A stretch of 64,000 nucleotides of DNA, taken from assembly GCA_011799875.1 (NCBI GenBank), contig CM022301.1, positions 328,308,929 to 328,372,928 on the forward strand, written 5' to 3'. Shown piece after piece: positions 11,186 to 22,399 of this stretch (its first letter is position 1; the number at the start of each line of letters is the position of its first letter). The position numbers were made by a program, and so were the translations under genes. The notes beneath the pieces are model-generated. The model ran no database searches. It was not told the DNA's origin and saw only the letters and a program-made list of their open reading frames with translations. This stretch comes from Thinopyrum elongatum. Its lineage: Eukaryota; Streptophyta; Magnoliopsida; Poales; Poaceae.

Positions 11186-13090
11186 TTGAGTAGACTTGCG
11201 ACACCACCACCTGCTATTAATTCTGATATGTCGCAAGTAATTGATGATAGTGCTTCTGCTATGAATGATGCTAGTACTATGCTTGATAAAACTGTGCCAC
11301 TAGGTGAATTTCTTGATGAACAACTTGCTAGAGCTAAAGAATTTGAGAATGCTGAAATTGCTGAAACTGATGAAAATTATGATACACCTATTAGACCTGG
11401 CTCTCCTAGAATTGAATTGCCTAAGATACCCAAGGGTTATGTTATGGATGGAGAAATAGCTAGGGAATTTCTTGCTTGTAATGATAGAGATGATGTTAAG
11501 TAACTGCTATGTAAGCTGAAAGAAAAATCTTTGAATGCCAAATGAAATATGATCCTAAGTTTGCTACTTCACCTATCTTCATTAGTGATAAGGATTATGA
11601 ATTCTCTGTCGACCCTGAGTTAATTACTTTGGTTGAATATGATCCTTTTCATGGTTATGAAACTGAAACTGTTGTGGCACATCTCACTAAATTAAATGAC
11701 ATAGCCACCCTATTTGCTCATGAGAAAAAGATCCGCTACTACTATATTCTTAAGTTGTTTCTATTCTCATTAAAGGGTGATGCTAAGATATGGTTTAATA
11801 CTCTTGCTCCTGGTTGTGTGCGTAGTCCCCAGGATATGATATATTACTTCTCTGGATATTTTTTTCCTGCTCATAAGAAACAAGCTGCCTTACAGGAAAT
11901 ATTTAACCTTATGCAAATTGAAGAAGAGAATCTCCCTCAAGCTTGGGGGAGGCTTCTCTAGTTACTTAATGCTTTGCCTGATCATCCTCTTAAGAAAAAT
12001 GAAATACTTGATATCTTTTATATTGGACTAACCGATGCTTCTAGGGACTACCTAGATAGTTGTGCTGGTTGTGTTTTCAGGGAAAGAACTGTTGAGCAGG
12101 CTGAAGAAATATTGACTAATATATTGAGAAATGATAATGATTGGACACTTCCTGAACCACTGCCTAAACCAACTCCGAAGAAGAGAGGTTTTTTATTCCT
12201 CAATCCTGAAGATATGCAAGAGGCAAAGAAATCTATGAAAGAAAAAGGTATTAAAGCTGGAGATGTTAAGAATTTTGCACCTATTGAAGAAATACATGGG
12301 CTCGACACCCCGACACAGGTAGTAATGATAAATTCTCTTAAAAGATTTGATGAAGGTGATATTCCTTATAATAAGTCTGTTAGTCAATGCCTGGATCAAT
12401 TTGACAACTATGTTGTTAAGCAAGAATATTTTAATACGTATGTCAACATTGAAATGCAATGCTTTCATGATTGATCGTTTGAGTGACTTGATGTTTAGAA
12501 TTGCTAATGATGTTAAAGTTCTAGGTAAACTATCATCCATGGTTCAAACCTAGTTGGAACAAGTTGCTATGTCACCAAATGATTTGCTTAATGCGATGAA
12601 TAATAATATGAATGATCATGCTGTTAGAGTTATGACTAGAGGAGGTAGAATGACTCAGGAGCCACTTATCCTGAAGGTCATCCTAAAAGAATTGAAAAAG
12701 ATTCTCAGAGAATTAATATTAATGGACCTAGCTCATCTAAGAAGAAAAAGAAAAAGAAAAATGATAGAACTTTGCATGCTTCTAGTGAACTTGAGGTAGA
12801 AAAACCTCCTGAGAATAGTAATGATGTTTCTATTTCTGATGCTGAGACACAATCTGGTAATGAACATTCATCCAGTGATATTGATAATGATAATGATGTT
12901 CATGTATATGCTCAACCAGACAATGATAAAGCACCTGATAATGATGTTGAAATAGAACCTGCTCTTGATCTTGATAACCCACCTCCTAAGAATAAACGAT
13001 ATGATAAGGGAGATTTCAATGCTAGAAAACATGGTAAGGAAAGAGAGCCATGGGTTCAGAAACCTATACCTTTTCCAACTAACCACTTAA
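11186..13090 (+). pseudogene. E2 gag, decayed
   Basis: Capsid-type gag in several frames. The N-terminal piece 11186-11503 (SQVIDDSASAMNDAS, LPKIPKGYVMDG) ends in a TAA where E3 has a Lys codon. A one-base loss follows near 11537. The core 11542-12474 contains SLKGDAKIWFNTLAPG and PAHKKQAALQEIF, typical of gypsy gag, and is cut by TAG at 11959-11961 where E3 has a Gln codon (C to T). Later fragments (12554-12799, 12772-13161) encode a Lys-rich run and a long Asp/Asn/Ser-rich linker. I see no CCHC zinc knuckle. The product would have packaged element RNA into particles; this copy cannot encode an intact protein. E3 carries the homologous gene on the other strand. Confidence 0.85.
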
Positions 13091-13127
13091 GGATAAGGAT
13101 GAGAAACAATTTGAACGCCTTGTTGAA

Positions 13128-13832
13128 ATGCTTAGACCTGTTTTCTTGCGTACTCGGTTGACTAATATATTGAAAATGCCTCCATATGCCAAGTACATGA
13201 AAGATATTGTCACTAATAAAAGAAAGATACCTGAAGCTAAAATTTCCACCATGCTTGCAAATTATTCCTTTAAGGATGGAGTACCTAAGAAACTAGGAGA
13301 TCCAGGAACACCCACTATACCATGCTCCATTAAACGAAACTATGTCAAAACTGCTTTTTGTGATTTAGGAGCCGGTGTTAGTGTTATGCCTTTCTCCTTA
13401 TATAGAAGACTTGATTTGGATAAACTCACACCTACTGAAATATCATTGCAAATGGTTGACAAATCAACTGCCATACCTATCGGTATTTGTGAGGATGTGC
13501 CTGTTGTAGTTGCAAATGTTACTATCTTAACATACTTTATTATACTTGATATGCCCGAGGACGACAACATGTCAATTATCCCTGGTAGACCCTTTTTGAA
13601 TACTGTAGGGGCTATTATTGATTGCAACAAAAGCATGGTCACTTTTCATATTAATGGTAATGAGCATATGGTGCACTTTCCGAGGAAACAATTCCAAGTG
13701 AATAGTACCAATATTATTGAAAAAGCTTCGACAATTACTATTAGAAGTTTTGAATTTCCTCTTCCTTCAGTTAAAAAGAAATATGAAACTCTTATTATTG
13801 GGGAGATGCATATCCCTGTTGAGGTAACTTAG
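13128..13832 (+). pseudogene. E2 aspartic protease domain
   Basis: A 234-codon frame with a retropepsin-like fold signature: CDLGAGVSVMPFSLYRRL, where D-L-G-A stands for the usual D-T/S-G-A, then hydrophobic strands and PGRPFL near the C-terminal flap (ILGRPFL in E3). It is preceded by YAKYMKDIVTNKRK, a conserved linker from gag. In autonomous relatives this domain cleaves the gag-pol polyprotein. Here the frame simply ends (VEVT, then TAG) and no polymerase follows. The E3 copy at 29991-30581 ends at the same residue, so the truncation is a shared family trait and not a recent break. Whether it ever worked alone is unknown. Confidence 0.8.
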
Positions 13833-14618
13833 TGTTATATAAAGATTCTTCGGTTTCATGTCATTCGAAAATGATTTGTTAACAAGACTTGATCAACCTT
13901 ATTAATGGATTCTTTTTGAGGGGCATGTGGTCAATGAATTTAGTAAGCACAACCCTTTGTACCCACTATTTGCTCTCTGATATTTAAATTTAATAAAGTA
14001 GAAATGCCATGATTATCATGTTTTCTGAATTTTCTGTGCAATAAAAAATGTCCCAAAAATATAAGTTCTCAAAATGCCCTAAAAATTTAATATGATTTTT
14101 CTAGAATATTTTAGAATTTTTGGCACTGAACACACCCCAGGGGGGTGCACCTGTGATCCACAAGCTCAGAGGGCGCGCCACCCCCCTAGGGTGTGCCCAG
14201 CAGGCTTATGGGTCCCACAGGGACCCACTCACTTACTTCAGCAGTCCACCACCTTCTTCTTCCTCCAGAAAAAATCAGTAGCTTGTTCAAACCCATGTTC
14301 TTGCTCCTTTGCTTGCAATTTTTGATCTCCTTGCTCGGTACTCCATTTCTGAAACTATTTTGGGAGATTATTCATCGGTATGTGACTACTCCAATGGTCC
14401 AATTAGTTTTTGTTCTAGTGCTTTATACATTGCAAAAAATTTCTGCTGTAGTGACCATGTTCTTGAGCTTGCATGTTGGATTTATATGGTCTAAAGTAGT
14501 TTTGATGCTTGGTTTAGCTTGTAGACAGTAGTGGGAGTGGTTGCTATCAATTTGGTTAAGTTTGGTTCACTTTTATTTTGAGTCACTAAAAATTTCAGAA
14601 AATTTTCAGAAAAAGAAA
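13833..14618 (+). other. E2 spacer between protease and extra ORF
   Basis: AT-rich non-coding DNA where RT and integrase would be expected. It includes a GC-rich imperfect inverted repeat at 14157-14215 (CCACAAGCT...GGCGCGCC...GGCTTATGG) of the kind found in the LTRs. Short ORFs here show no protein character. Confidence 0.6.
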
Positions 14619-15671
14619 ATGCTCAAGTGGAGGTTAAGAGGTTCTTCAAGCCGAAGTTCTAAGGAGGCTCCAAAGCCCAAGTATCACCTTCCTTGTGCAG
14701 CTAAAGTACGACTGTGTGAATGGCCGTGCAACACATTCTTGAGGGATGCGGGAATTCTTGATGACTTTTATCATTTGGCAAACAACGGCCGGTATCATCC
14801 CCTTCCTCGAAGATAAGTGTGACCAGTACCATCTCCTCACAAATACTTTCATGCAAAATTTTCATTTTTACTCTAGGAGAGAGACACCCATTGTTACATT
14901 CAACCTATATGATATTTCTAGGGAGATGACACTCGATGAGTTTTGTGAGGCTTGCTTGATCCCATCTGAGGGTAGTCCTATAGAGCCACATCCCCGCGAT
15001 GTTGCGGATTTTATATCCGAAGTGACTGTGGGGGAGCATAGAGGAGTTTCTGAGGCTAGGGTCGCTAGTTTACATTTTCCCATTTTGCGTTATTACTCAT
15101 TATTTACCGAGAGGTGTTTGACTGGACGGTGCGAGAGTGGATCACTCAACTCGCCAGACCTTGCCATTTTGCACCATGCTCTTTGTAATGATAGAACTTT
15201 CATTTTGGGCGCTATGATAGCTCGACGGTTACACTCTAACCGCTCGAAGGGAGTCATTTACGGGGCATTTATGCTTCTCGCCTCGCTAGACATTTTGAGA
15301 TTCCTATTAGGCATGACGAGGCTGAGGAGAAGCTTTTACCTGTTAGACACCTTGATTATGTTAGCATGGTTGGACATGATTTTATTGACAGTGGAACACC
15401 GTGATTTCGGTATAACCTGGTGTTTAGCCAGGATACCCATGAGACTATTACCCTGCCTGCACCTTCTTTGTTCGATCGCTTTTTAGGCAGGTACACTATT
15501 TTGCCGGCGGATATCTATGCATATTGAGGCCTCACACAACCCCTAGCACTTGAGCCTGAGCCAGTCGCAGAGCCTGTTTACTAGTGGTATCTGCAGGATC
15601 ATGTCTATCAGTGGGACCCTCAAGAGCCTCCGCACTATCCTGGAGAAGGATACTTTGATCCGTGGACATAG
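14619..15671 (+). pseudogene. E2 extra ORF, Athila ORF-like, frameshifted
   Basis: Starts ATG 14619 with a basic Ser/Arg-rich N-terminus, then CEWPCNTFLRDAGILDDFY. A frameshift near 14800 moves the frame to the segment holding ISREMTLDEFCEACLIPSEG and RVASLHFPILRYYSLFTERC. A further shift near 15280-15470 leads to a Pro/Tyr/Trp-rich tail ending in TAG at 15669-15671. E3 encodes a homologue (28176-29180) with matching blocks, for example LEAFCVACKIP and RIKSLHFPSIHYFALF. It resembles the ORF that Athila-type elements carry downstream of pol, sometimes called env-like or related to the putative plant transposon domain. Function unknown. Confidence 0.65.
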
Positions 15672-17780
15672 ACCAACTTAGGCCAAAAGCCTAAGCTTGG
15701 GGGAGTATGTATTTCTCATCGACATTACATTCATGTATCACACATCCATTCCAATTGTCAGTGTTTGTCCTTTTTCATTGTGTATCCATGTTAGTTTTTA
15801 TTTTCCGCTTTCTTCTTGTGTGTTTGAAAAACTTCGAAAACCCAAAAATATTTCTCGTTTCTTTTTGGCTTTTCTTTCCTGATTAGTAGTATGTAGTATT
15901 AAAAAGAAAACCCAAGAATACTTCTCGTTCTTCTTTTACTTGTTGGGAGCTTTCCCGTGTAAATAGTTTTTCTCATCTTTGTTTTCTTTCGTCAAATTTC
16001 TTTCTTCAGAAAAAACACAAACTCCAAAAACACTTCAGTGTATTTCTCTGAAATTCTTTTCTTTTCTTTGAGTTGCCGTAAGGAGAAGACCGCAATGAAA
16101 TTGTTGAGTGGCTCCTATATGCATTATTGTTGATCTAACAAAGAGCCCATATTACCTTGTCTTCTACTTTGAATAAAATGTTTGCAGATTCCAGCTTAGT
16201 CCACGAAACACTTGCACACTATTATTATTTTCATGTCATTCGGTCGTGCAAGTGAAAGGCATTAATGTCGATGATTTGATGAAGTGATTGAGGTGAAGGA
16301 AAGATGGTATGAACTCCTTTTGTTTTTGTTTTTGTAAATATGTTTAGCTCATTGTTCTTGATTCAGCATATTATGAACATGTTTGTGATGACAATTAGAG
16401 ATTATAGTTGCTCATGCCATGCTTAAATAGCTATGAGTGGATACTGATTTATCCTGGGTGTCAACATGCATTAAAATGGTTATCATATACAATGGTAGTA
16501 TGGTATCTCCCTCTGAATAATTCGAGTAGCTTGATTTGGCACATGTTCATACATGTAGTTGATTCAAAACCAACATAGCCTCTACGATATTTATGCTCAT
16601 GGTGTTTATCTCCTACTCATGCTCGTACTTGGTGTTAACTATTCTTAATGCATGATTATGACCATTTTCGCTCTCTGGCTGGTCGATTCCCAATCTATTT
16701 GCTAGCATTCGCCTGTACTAAGCGGGAATACTGCTTGTGCATCCAAATCCCTAAACCCAAAGTTGTTCCAGATGAGTGCTCTATATCTACCTATATATGG
16801 TATTACTCTGCCGTTCCAAGTAAATTTGCATGTGCCACCTCTAATCATTTAAATAAGCATCTATTTTGTGTGTCTGCACCGCTCGTGGAGCGACAGGGGG
16901 TGGTCAATATCTTCCATGCTAAGTGGGTTATTCTCATGATGAGTGTTTATTCAGTTGTCCTTACATGAGACGGGCTGGTATTCGGGATGCCCAGTCCCAT
17001 GATCAATATGAAAAAATAATGAAACAAAATCCCCCGGGAAGTTGTCGGTATGGAGGGCACCCATGGATTAGGCTAGCCATGGCTTGTGTTTGTATGGTGG
17101 AGGGGGAGTAAACTTTATATTTCTGCTTGGGAATCGATGCTAATGTGTTTAGCATGGAAGATATTGAAATTTCTCGGTCGTGACATTGACAGGAAAGGCA
17201 TACCTCCCAAAATTATATTCATCTATGTTTTAAAGCTTCGAGCCCTGGCACCTTTGCAAATCAATGCTTCCCTCTGTGAAGGGCCTATCTATTTACTTTT
17301 ATGTTATTTTACTTTTATTATTGAGTCATCACGTTCTCATTCTAGCACCAGTTGGAGAGCACTATTGCCATTTTATGCATTGAGTATAGTTAATATTTGT
17401 GTGTGACTTGATTGGATCTCTCCTACCATGAATTAAAATATTTAGTCGCTACTTGAACTTCAGAGGTGCTCTGCATTTATGTTTTGCGGTCTCAGAAAGG
17501 GCAAGCGAGATACCATGTTGTCATATTATATCATGATTGTTTTGACAAAGTGTTGGCATCCGAGATATCTTATTATTACTCGCTAGTTGGTTATGTTATT
17601 GACATGAGTAAATGTGAGACCTAAATGTTATCATGCACATGGTTAGATCATAATCTTTCCTGAATACTTGAACATTAGTTAAGTATATTCACAACAACAA
17701 GAACAAAAAGAGTTTGTATTTTTTTTTCTCTATCACTTTCAGTTTGTCAACAGAATCGCTTGAGGACAAGCAATGAGTTA
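15672..17780 (+). other. E2 long 3' region with decayed, conserved coding-like stretch
   Basis: Two kilobases between the extra ORF and the polypurine tract, containing poly-T/A runs (15780-16090). From about 16640 to 17400 it holds a stretch conserved in E3 (26500-27200) and E5 (42250-42960). Peptide blocks such as HAKWVILMMSVYS (about 16915-16953) and GHPWIRLA recur, but the frame is broken at several places. It may be a dead third ORF or conserved non-coding RNA structure. Confidence 0.5.
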
Positions 17781-17793
17781 AGCTTGGGGGAGT
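17781..17793 (+). promoter_or_regulatory. E2 polypurine tract
   Basis: AGCTTGGGGGAGT directly before the 3' LTR, the plus-strand primer position. E3 has the same tract in reverse at 26078-26091. Confidence 0.8.
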
Positions 17794-18580
17794 TGATACG
17801 TCTCTGTTGTATCTACTTTTCCAAACACTTTTGCTCTTGTTTTGGACTCTAATTTGCATGATTTGAATGGAACTAACCCAGACTGACGCTGTTTTCAACA
17901 AAATTGCCATGGTGTTATTTTTGTGCAGAAATAAAAGTTGTTGGACTGCGCTGAAACTTTATGGAGAATTATTTCAGAATATATAAAAAATACTGGCAAA
18001 GAGAAATACCAGAGGGGGGCCACCAGGGCACCACAAGCCCACGGGATGCGCCCCCTAGGGCGCGCCTGGCAGGCTTGTGGGCCCCAAGCAGCTCCCACAA
18101 CCCTAACTCCAACTCCATAAGTTCCTATTCGTCCATGAAAAAACAAGGAGAAGGAAGCATCACATTTTATGATACGGAGCCGCCACCACCTCCTGTTCTT
18201 CATTGGGAGGGCTGATCTGGAGTCCGTTCAGGGCTCCAGAGAGGGGGATTCGATGTCGTTGCCATCATCAACCATCCTCCATCACCAATTTCATGATGCT
18301 CACCGCCGGGAGTGAGTAATTCCTTCGTAGGCTTGCTGGACAGTGATGGGTTGGATGAGATTTATCATGTAATCGAGTTAGTTTTGTTAGGTCTTGATCC
18401 CTAGTATCCACTATGTTCTGAGATTGATGTTGCTATGACTTTGCTATGCTTAATGCTCTTCACTAGGGCCCGACTGCCATGACTTCAGATCTGAACCCTT
18501 TATGTTTTCACGAATATATTTGTGTTCTTGATCCTATCTTGCAAGTTGTATGCACCTATTATGTGTTATGATCCACATAC

Positions 18581-18960
18581 CACTACTGGGAAAAGGCTTA
18601 TAGGTGAACCCCAATAAGTGGCGGGCACGGCTTGGCACCCGCCACAGCCATTTTTGAAAGCAAGCAGTGGCAGGTATCAAAATTAGCCCGCCACAGCTAC
18701 ATGAGTAGTAGCGGCGAGCGCGCATTCTCGCCCGCCACAGGTGAACCATTCCAAATCTTATCCCATGATGAAACACAACAGTGGTGGGCGATGTATGGCG
18801 CCCGCCACTGCTCCTTCTATCAGTTGTGGCGGGAAAATCTCTTGCCCTGCCACAGCTACATCGCCGTAACTTTTCTTGGGGGTCCTAGGATGCCATTTTA
18901 GCAGTGGCGGCCTCCTGGTACTGACCGCCACTACTTGTTGCCATACGTATGGCTAGCTTT
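18581..18960. repeat. CACTA left terminal and subterminal repeats
   Basis: TIR CACTACTGGGAAAAGG followed by about ten copies of a GTGGCGGG / CCCGCCAC-type word in both orientations (e.g. CACCCGCCACAGCC, GCGCCCGCCACTGC, AGTGGCGGCC). In studied CACTA elements such subterminal words bind the element-encoded TNPA-like protein. Confidence 0.85.
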
Positions 18961-19240
18961 ATACCCTGCCTGCCACTTGTAAATCCCCTATGCTGGCGGT
19001 TCAATTTTCACACAAAAGCATTCCCCCCACTCCCCACAACTTGTCATTTCTCCCCTGCGTCGTCTCTTCCCCCCTCAAATCTCACCCGAGTCGCCGTCGC
19101 GCCCCTCGGTGTCGTCGCTCCTTACCGCCACGCGCGCCCCTCGCCGCCGCGCATGCTCCTTGTCGCCCCTCGCCCCCGCGCCCCTTGTCGCCGCCGCTGT
19201 TCCTCGCCGCCGCGCCCCTCCTCGCGCTGCCGCGGGGTGC

Positions 19241-21308
19241 ATGGCCTCCTCTTCCAACACCGGAGGAGACCTCTCACCGCCACCACCGAGCTCCACCCCG
19301 ATGGCTAGCCATGCGGCCATGTCCCCCTCCCCCTCCAAGCGTTCCACCTCTCCGGTATGCATTGTGAGATTTGTGCCTAGTGTAAATATTAGTAGTTTAG
19401 AAATACATGCCAATGTTTCTTAGTGTTGTTTTGTATGATGGTCAGATCTGTGTTTAGGGTAAACATATACTAGTAGTTTAGAAATATTTGGTAAGTTTAC
19501 GCGCAGGAACCCTTCTAGTGTGGTTGACTTGTAGTTGTATGTTATAACATGAGTGCCAATGTTTTGGCAAAACGTCAATTCATTTCTGTTTTGCTGAATT
19601 TCTAGGACTCGTTATGTCCTCTTGCTAGCAAAGGTCATGTCAGATTTTTCTTTCATTTTTTAACTAGGATCCATTGTAGTATCGTTGACTTACATTTGCA
19701 GGTATCGACATGAGTGCCAATGTTTTGGCAAAACATTGATTCATTTCCGTTTTGCCGAATTTCTGCCACTCGTTATGTCCTCTTGTTAGCAAAGGTCATG
19801 TCAAATTTTTCTTTCATTTTTTAACTAGGATCCATTGTAGTATTGTTGGCTTATATTTGCAGTTATCGACATGAGTGCCAATGTTTTGGCGAAATGTCGA
19901 TTCATTTCCGTTTTGCCGAATTTCTTGCACTTGTTATGTCCTCTTGTTAGCAAAGGTCATGTCAAAATTTTATTTCATTTTTAACTACGATCCATTGTAG
20001 TATCGTTGGCTTATATTGCCAGGTATCGACCTGAGTGCCAATGTTTGGGCGAAACATCAATTCATTTCCGTTTCGCCGAATTTCTTGCACTTGTTATGTC
20101 ATCTTTTTAACAAAGGTCATGTTGAACTTTTCTTTCATTTTTTATGCATCATGACTCATAATTGCACACTAAATTTTAGCAAACCCAACAAATGCATTTC
20201 AGAGAACCATCTTCTATGGACCCCTCAGCTCAGCGTCGTAAAAAGGGTAGAAAGCGAAAGAAGAAATCAGCCAATGAACCTACCGCAAGTAAGGTACCAG
20301 GAGAAGATGTGGTGAATGTTTCTGTCAGTCGGTGCTTCATGCAAATGTTTAAGCCTGGTGAACAGATGTTGCCACAACACAAGTTGAGTGCACTAAGCAT
20401 TGAAATTCAGCTTCTACACAAAGACGTAGTAGCTAGGTTGGGAAAAGGTGAGATGTATTACACCGCCAATGTGATAGAGGGCCTTGGATTTGTCGATGAG
20501 TACCATCCTGATAAAATATATCTTGGATTTGAGAGTGTGGTCAACGACAATATTTTCTATGTGGACGTAATCATGCCGTCTTTAATGAGGCTTTGGTCGC
20601 TCTGGCATGCTACAAATCCATTACTCCAGAATGAGGAAGTTGGCTTCCTTGATCCGTATCTCATGCATTGGGCCAACGTCTTATGACCGAATTACGTACC
20701 TCCACAAGACCATTCTTCTTAGTCCTGGACACAAGCACAACTTTATCGTGCCTTACTTTGAAACATAAGTTCATTTCTTTTTTGCTTGCACATAAACACC
20801 TGGGTACTTTGATGTCAATCTCATTAATGTTACATTGTTCAATTGTTTTGAGATTGAACACTGGATTGTCATCGCACTAATGCCCTGGGACGGCCGAGCT
20901 TATTTCTTTGATTCCAGGAGAGACCCTAAGAAGTCGTGGACTGATATGAAGAAAGTTCTCAATGCTGCTCTTCTTATGTGTCATAAGTCCGACCATAAGA
21001 ACATGCCGCATTCGCAGGACAAATTTAACACTAGCTTTTGTTGCCGGTAACAGCCGAAAGGAGAAACAATGCACATGTCTGGCTACTATGACATGGTCTT
21101 GATGGATGACTATGTGCGCGTAGGACCACTGTTAAGAAGTGATTCAATGTTGCAAAAATGGTCTGAAAAAAATGAGAAGGAAGTTAAGCTAGCTCACTTT
21201 TGGACAGAGCACGAGTGCCTTCAGAGAGTGCTCACGAATATCATCAATCACCATGTAGTGAGGGATGAGGGGATGTTCTACTGCGGGGCAGAGAGTCAAG
21301 AAGAATGA
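19241..21308 (+). pseudogene. CACTA-borne gene with Ulp1/C48-like protease domain, broken
   Basis: Probable exon 1 is 19241-19354 (ATG; MASSSNTGGDLS..., Ser/Pro-rich) ending CTCCG|GTATGC. Probable exon 2 is 20180-20686, after TTTTAG. Both phases are 0, so they join in frame. Exon 2 opens with a Lys/Arg-rich nuclear-type segment (RRKKGRKRKKK), then a globular part ending in a stop after MHWANVL. The frame then shifts, and 20802-21308 encodes a C48-like domain: EHWIVIALMPWDG with His at 20859, FFDSR with Asp at 20910 (17 residues after His, the Ulp1 spacing), then QPKG with Gln at 21051. A TAA at 21048-21050 interrupts it. Where the family has CGYY the sequence reads SGYYD, so the catalytic Cys is absent. 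Proteases of this class are often carried by plant transposons. Non-functional here. Confidence 0.6.
19551..20135 (+). repeat. 161-bp tandem repeat, about 3.7 copies, in the CACTA intron
   Basis: The word GAGTGCCAATGTTT recurs at 19551, 19712, 19873 and 20033, so the period is 161, 161 and 160 bp. Each unit carries CATTTCYGTTTTGC, GTTATGTCCTCTTG and AACTAGGATCCATTGTAGTA, with a few substitutions per copy. It lies wholly inside the proposed intron 19355-20179. Confidence 0.9.
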
Positions 21309-21461
21309 GACATGAGAATGAAACATCACCATGGCGATATACATGCTCCTTTCTAGTCTAGTAAACCATGAAAAACATTGAACTATGTCATGACACAATG
21401 ATTGTTACCTTGTGATCTCTAATTTATATGTACGAGTGTCATATGTTTATATATTAACCTT

Positions 21462-21866
21462 GTGATCTTTTCTATATGTATATATTTTGAATGTTATTGT
21501 CACCTAAAAATAACAGATGGGGCCACCAGAAGGTTTGTGGGAGGGGGTCACTATCTATGGACATGGGAAAAGTATCGAACGGAGCACCTCAAGGAGGCGA
21601 TGTTAGCTTGGGTCAAACGTGTTCCAATGGCCCTTTGTTCTCTCCCAGCGATTGATAAGATTGCAGAGAGGCGGTTCACTGACCTCACAGCGTGCATCCT
21701 TGTGGAGGCAACCCCGGCTGAGAGGTTGTGGATCTGGCCGGGTATGACTCCAACCCCCATACCCACGCCCGCTGAGGTTGTGCAATGGGCTCTTCGAGAG
21801 GCCAAATCTCCAATTCCAGAGAAAGTGGCCCGTTGGTCCCTGTTCGTTCCATCAAGTACTAATTAA
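21462..21866 (+). CDS. Hypothetical CACTA-internal ORF (possible last exon)
   Basis: Open frame with protein-like composition from about 21515 (after AAATAACAG, a possible acceptor): RRFVGGGHYLWTWEKYRTEH, a helix-rich middle, then a Pro-rich segment (PGMTPTPIPTPAEVVQWAL). It ends at TAA 21864-21866. It may be a 3' exon of the same broken gene or captured host sequence. I do not recognise the family. The intervening 21309-21461 and the AT-rich 21867-22160 hold nothing I can name. Confidence 0.35.
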   Translation: MIFSICIYFECYCHLKITDGATRRFVGGGHYLWTWEKYRTEHLKEAMLAWVKRVPMALCSLPAIDKIAERRFTDLTACILVEATPAERLWIWPGMTPTPIPTPAEVVQWALREAKSPIPEKVARWSLFVPSSTN

Positions 21867-22162
21867 TGTAGTATGTGCGGCTTATACTAACAGTCTGCGT
21901 GTTGAACATCGGTCAACACTCATTTCACTCCAAAAAAACTCGTCAAACCATTAATTATATGATGAGTGTGACATATATATGCTTATTAATTATTGTAATG
22001 CACTTGCTACATTTTATAACTACTACTTTTCATTAATCTGAAATCATTGTAATGTGGTGCGTGTATGTGGATCAAGGTTCAAACCAGAATTTATGTATCA
22101 AATGCAATCTGATGATATGATCCAGGTGCAATATGCTATAACTCAATCATGTCGGCATGCAA

Positions 22163-22399
22163 CAATAGTAGTGGCGAGCGGTAGAAAAGGACCACTACAG
22201 CAGCGCGAAAATCCTATGGCGGGCAAGAGGGAGTGCTATGGCGGGCATGACCTAGCGCCCGCCACTGCTCATGGCATAACCGTGGAGGGCGGGCGCCCGC
22301 CACTGATGGCGTTCTAGTAGTGGCGGGCAGCCCTGAGAGCCTTGCCCCCCACTGCTAGGCTTTTCACACCCGCCACTGCTAGGCATTCCTGCAGTAGTG
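22163..22399. repeat. CACTA right subterminal and terminal repeats
   Basis: Repeated GGCGGGC / GCCCGCCACTG words in both orientations leading to the right end GCAGTAGTG. Beyond the first CACTACTG the right TIR differs from the left one (CACTACTGCAGGAATGCC against CACTACTGGGAAAAGG), so the perfect TIR is only about 8 bp. Confidence 0.85.

Larger units (their letters stand above)
18581..22399 (+). mobile_element. CACTA (En/Spm-type) DNA transposon, target duplication TAC
   Basis: A 3,819-bp insertion beginning CACTACTGGGAAAAGG and ending CTGCAGTAGTG, so both ends read CACTAC inward. TAC lies at 18578-18580 and 22400-22402. Dense GTGGCGGG / CCCGCCAC words occupy both ends, as in CACTA subterminal regions. 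The interior has a GC-rich first exon, an intron with 161-bp tandem repeats, and a broken C48-like protease gene. No TNPD/transposase (DDE) region is visible, so this copy is non-autonomous. Confidence 0.95.

Noticed and set aside
19241..21866. A host gene within the CACTA element
   Set aside because: The domain type is common in plant transposons and the gene is broken and fully inside the TIRs, so transposon origin is more likely than a resident gene.
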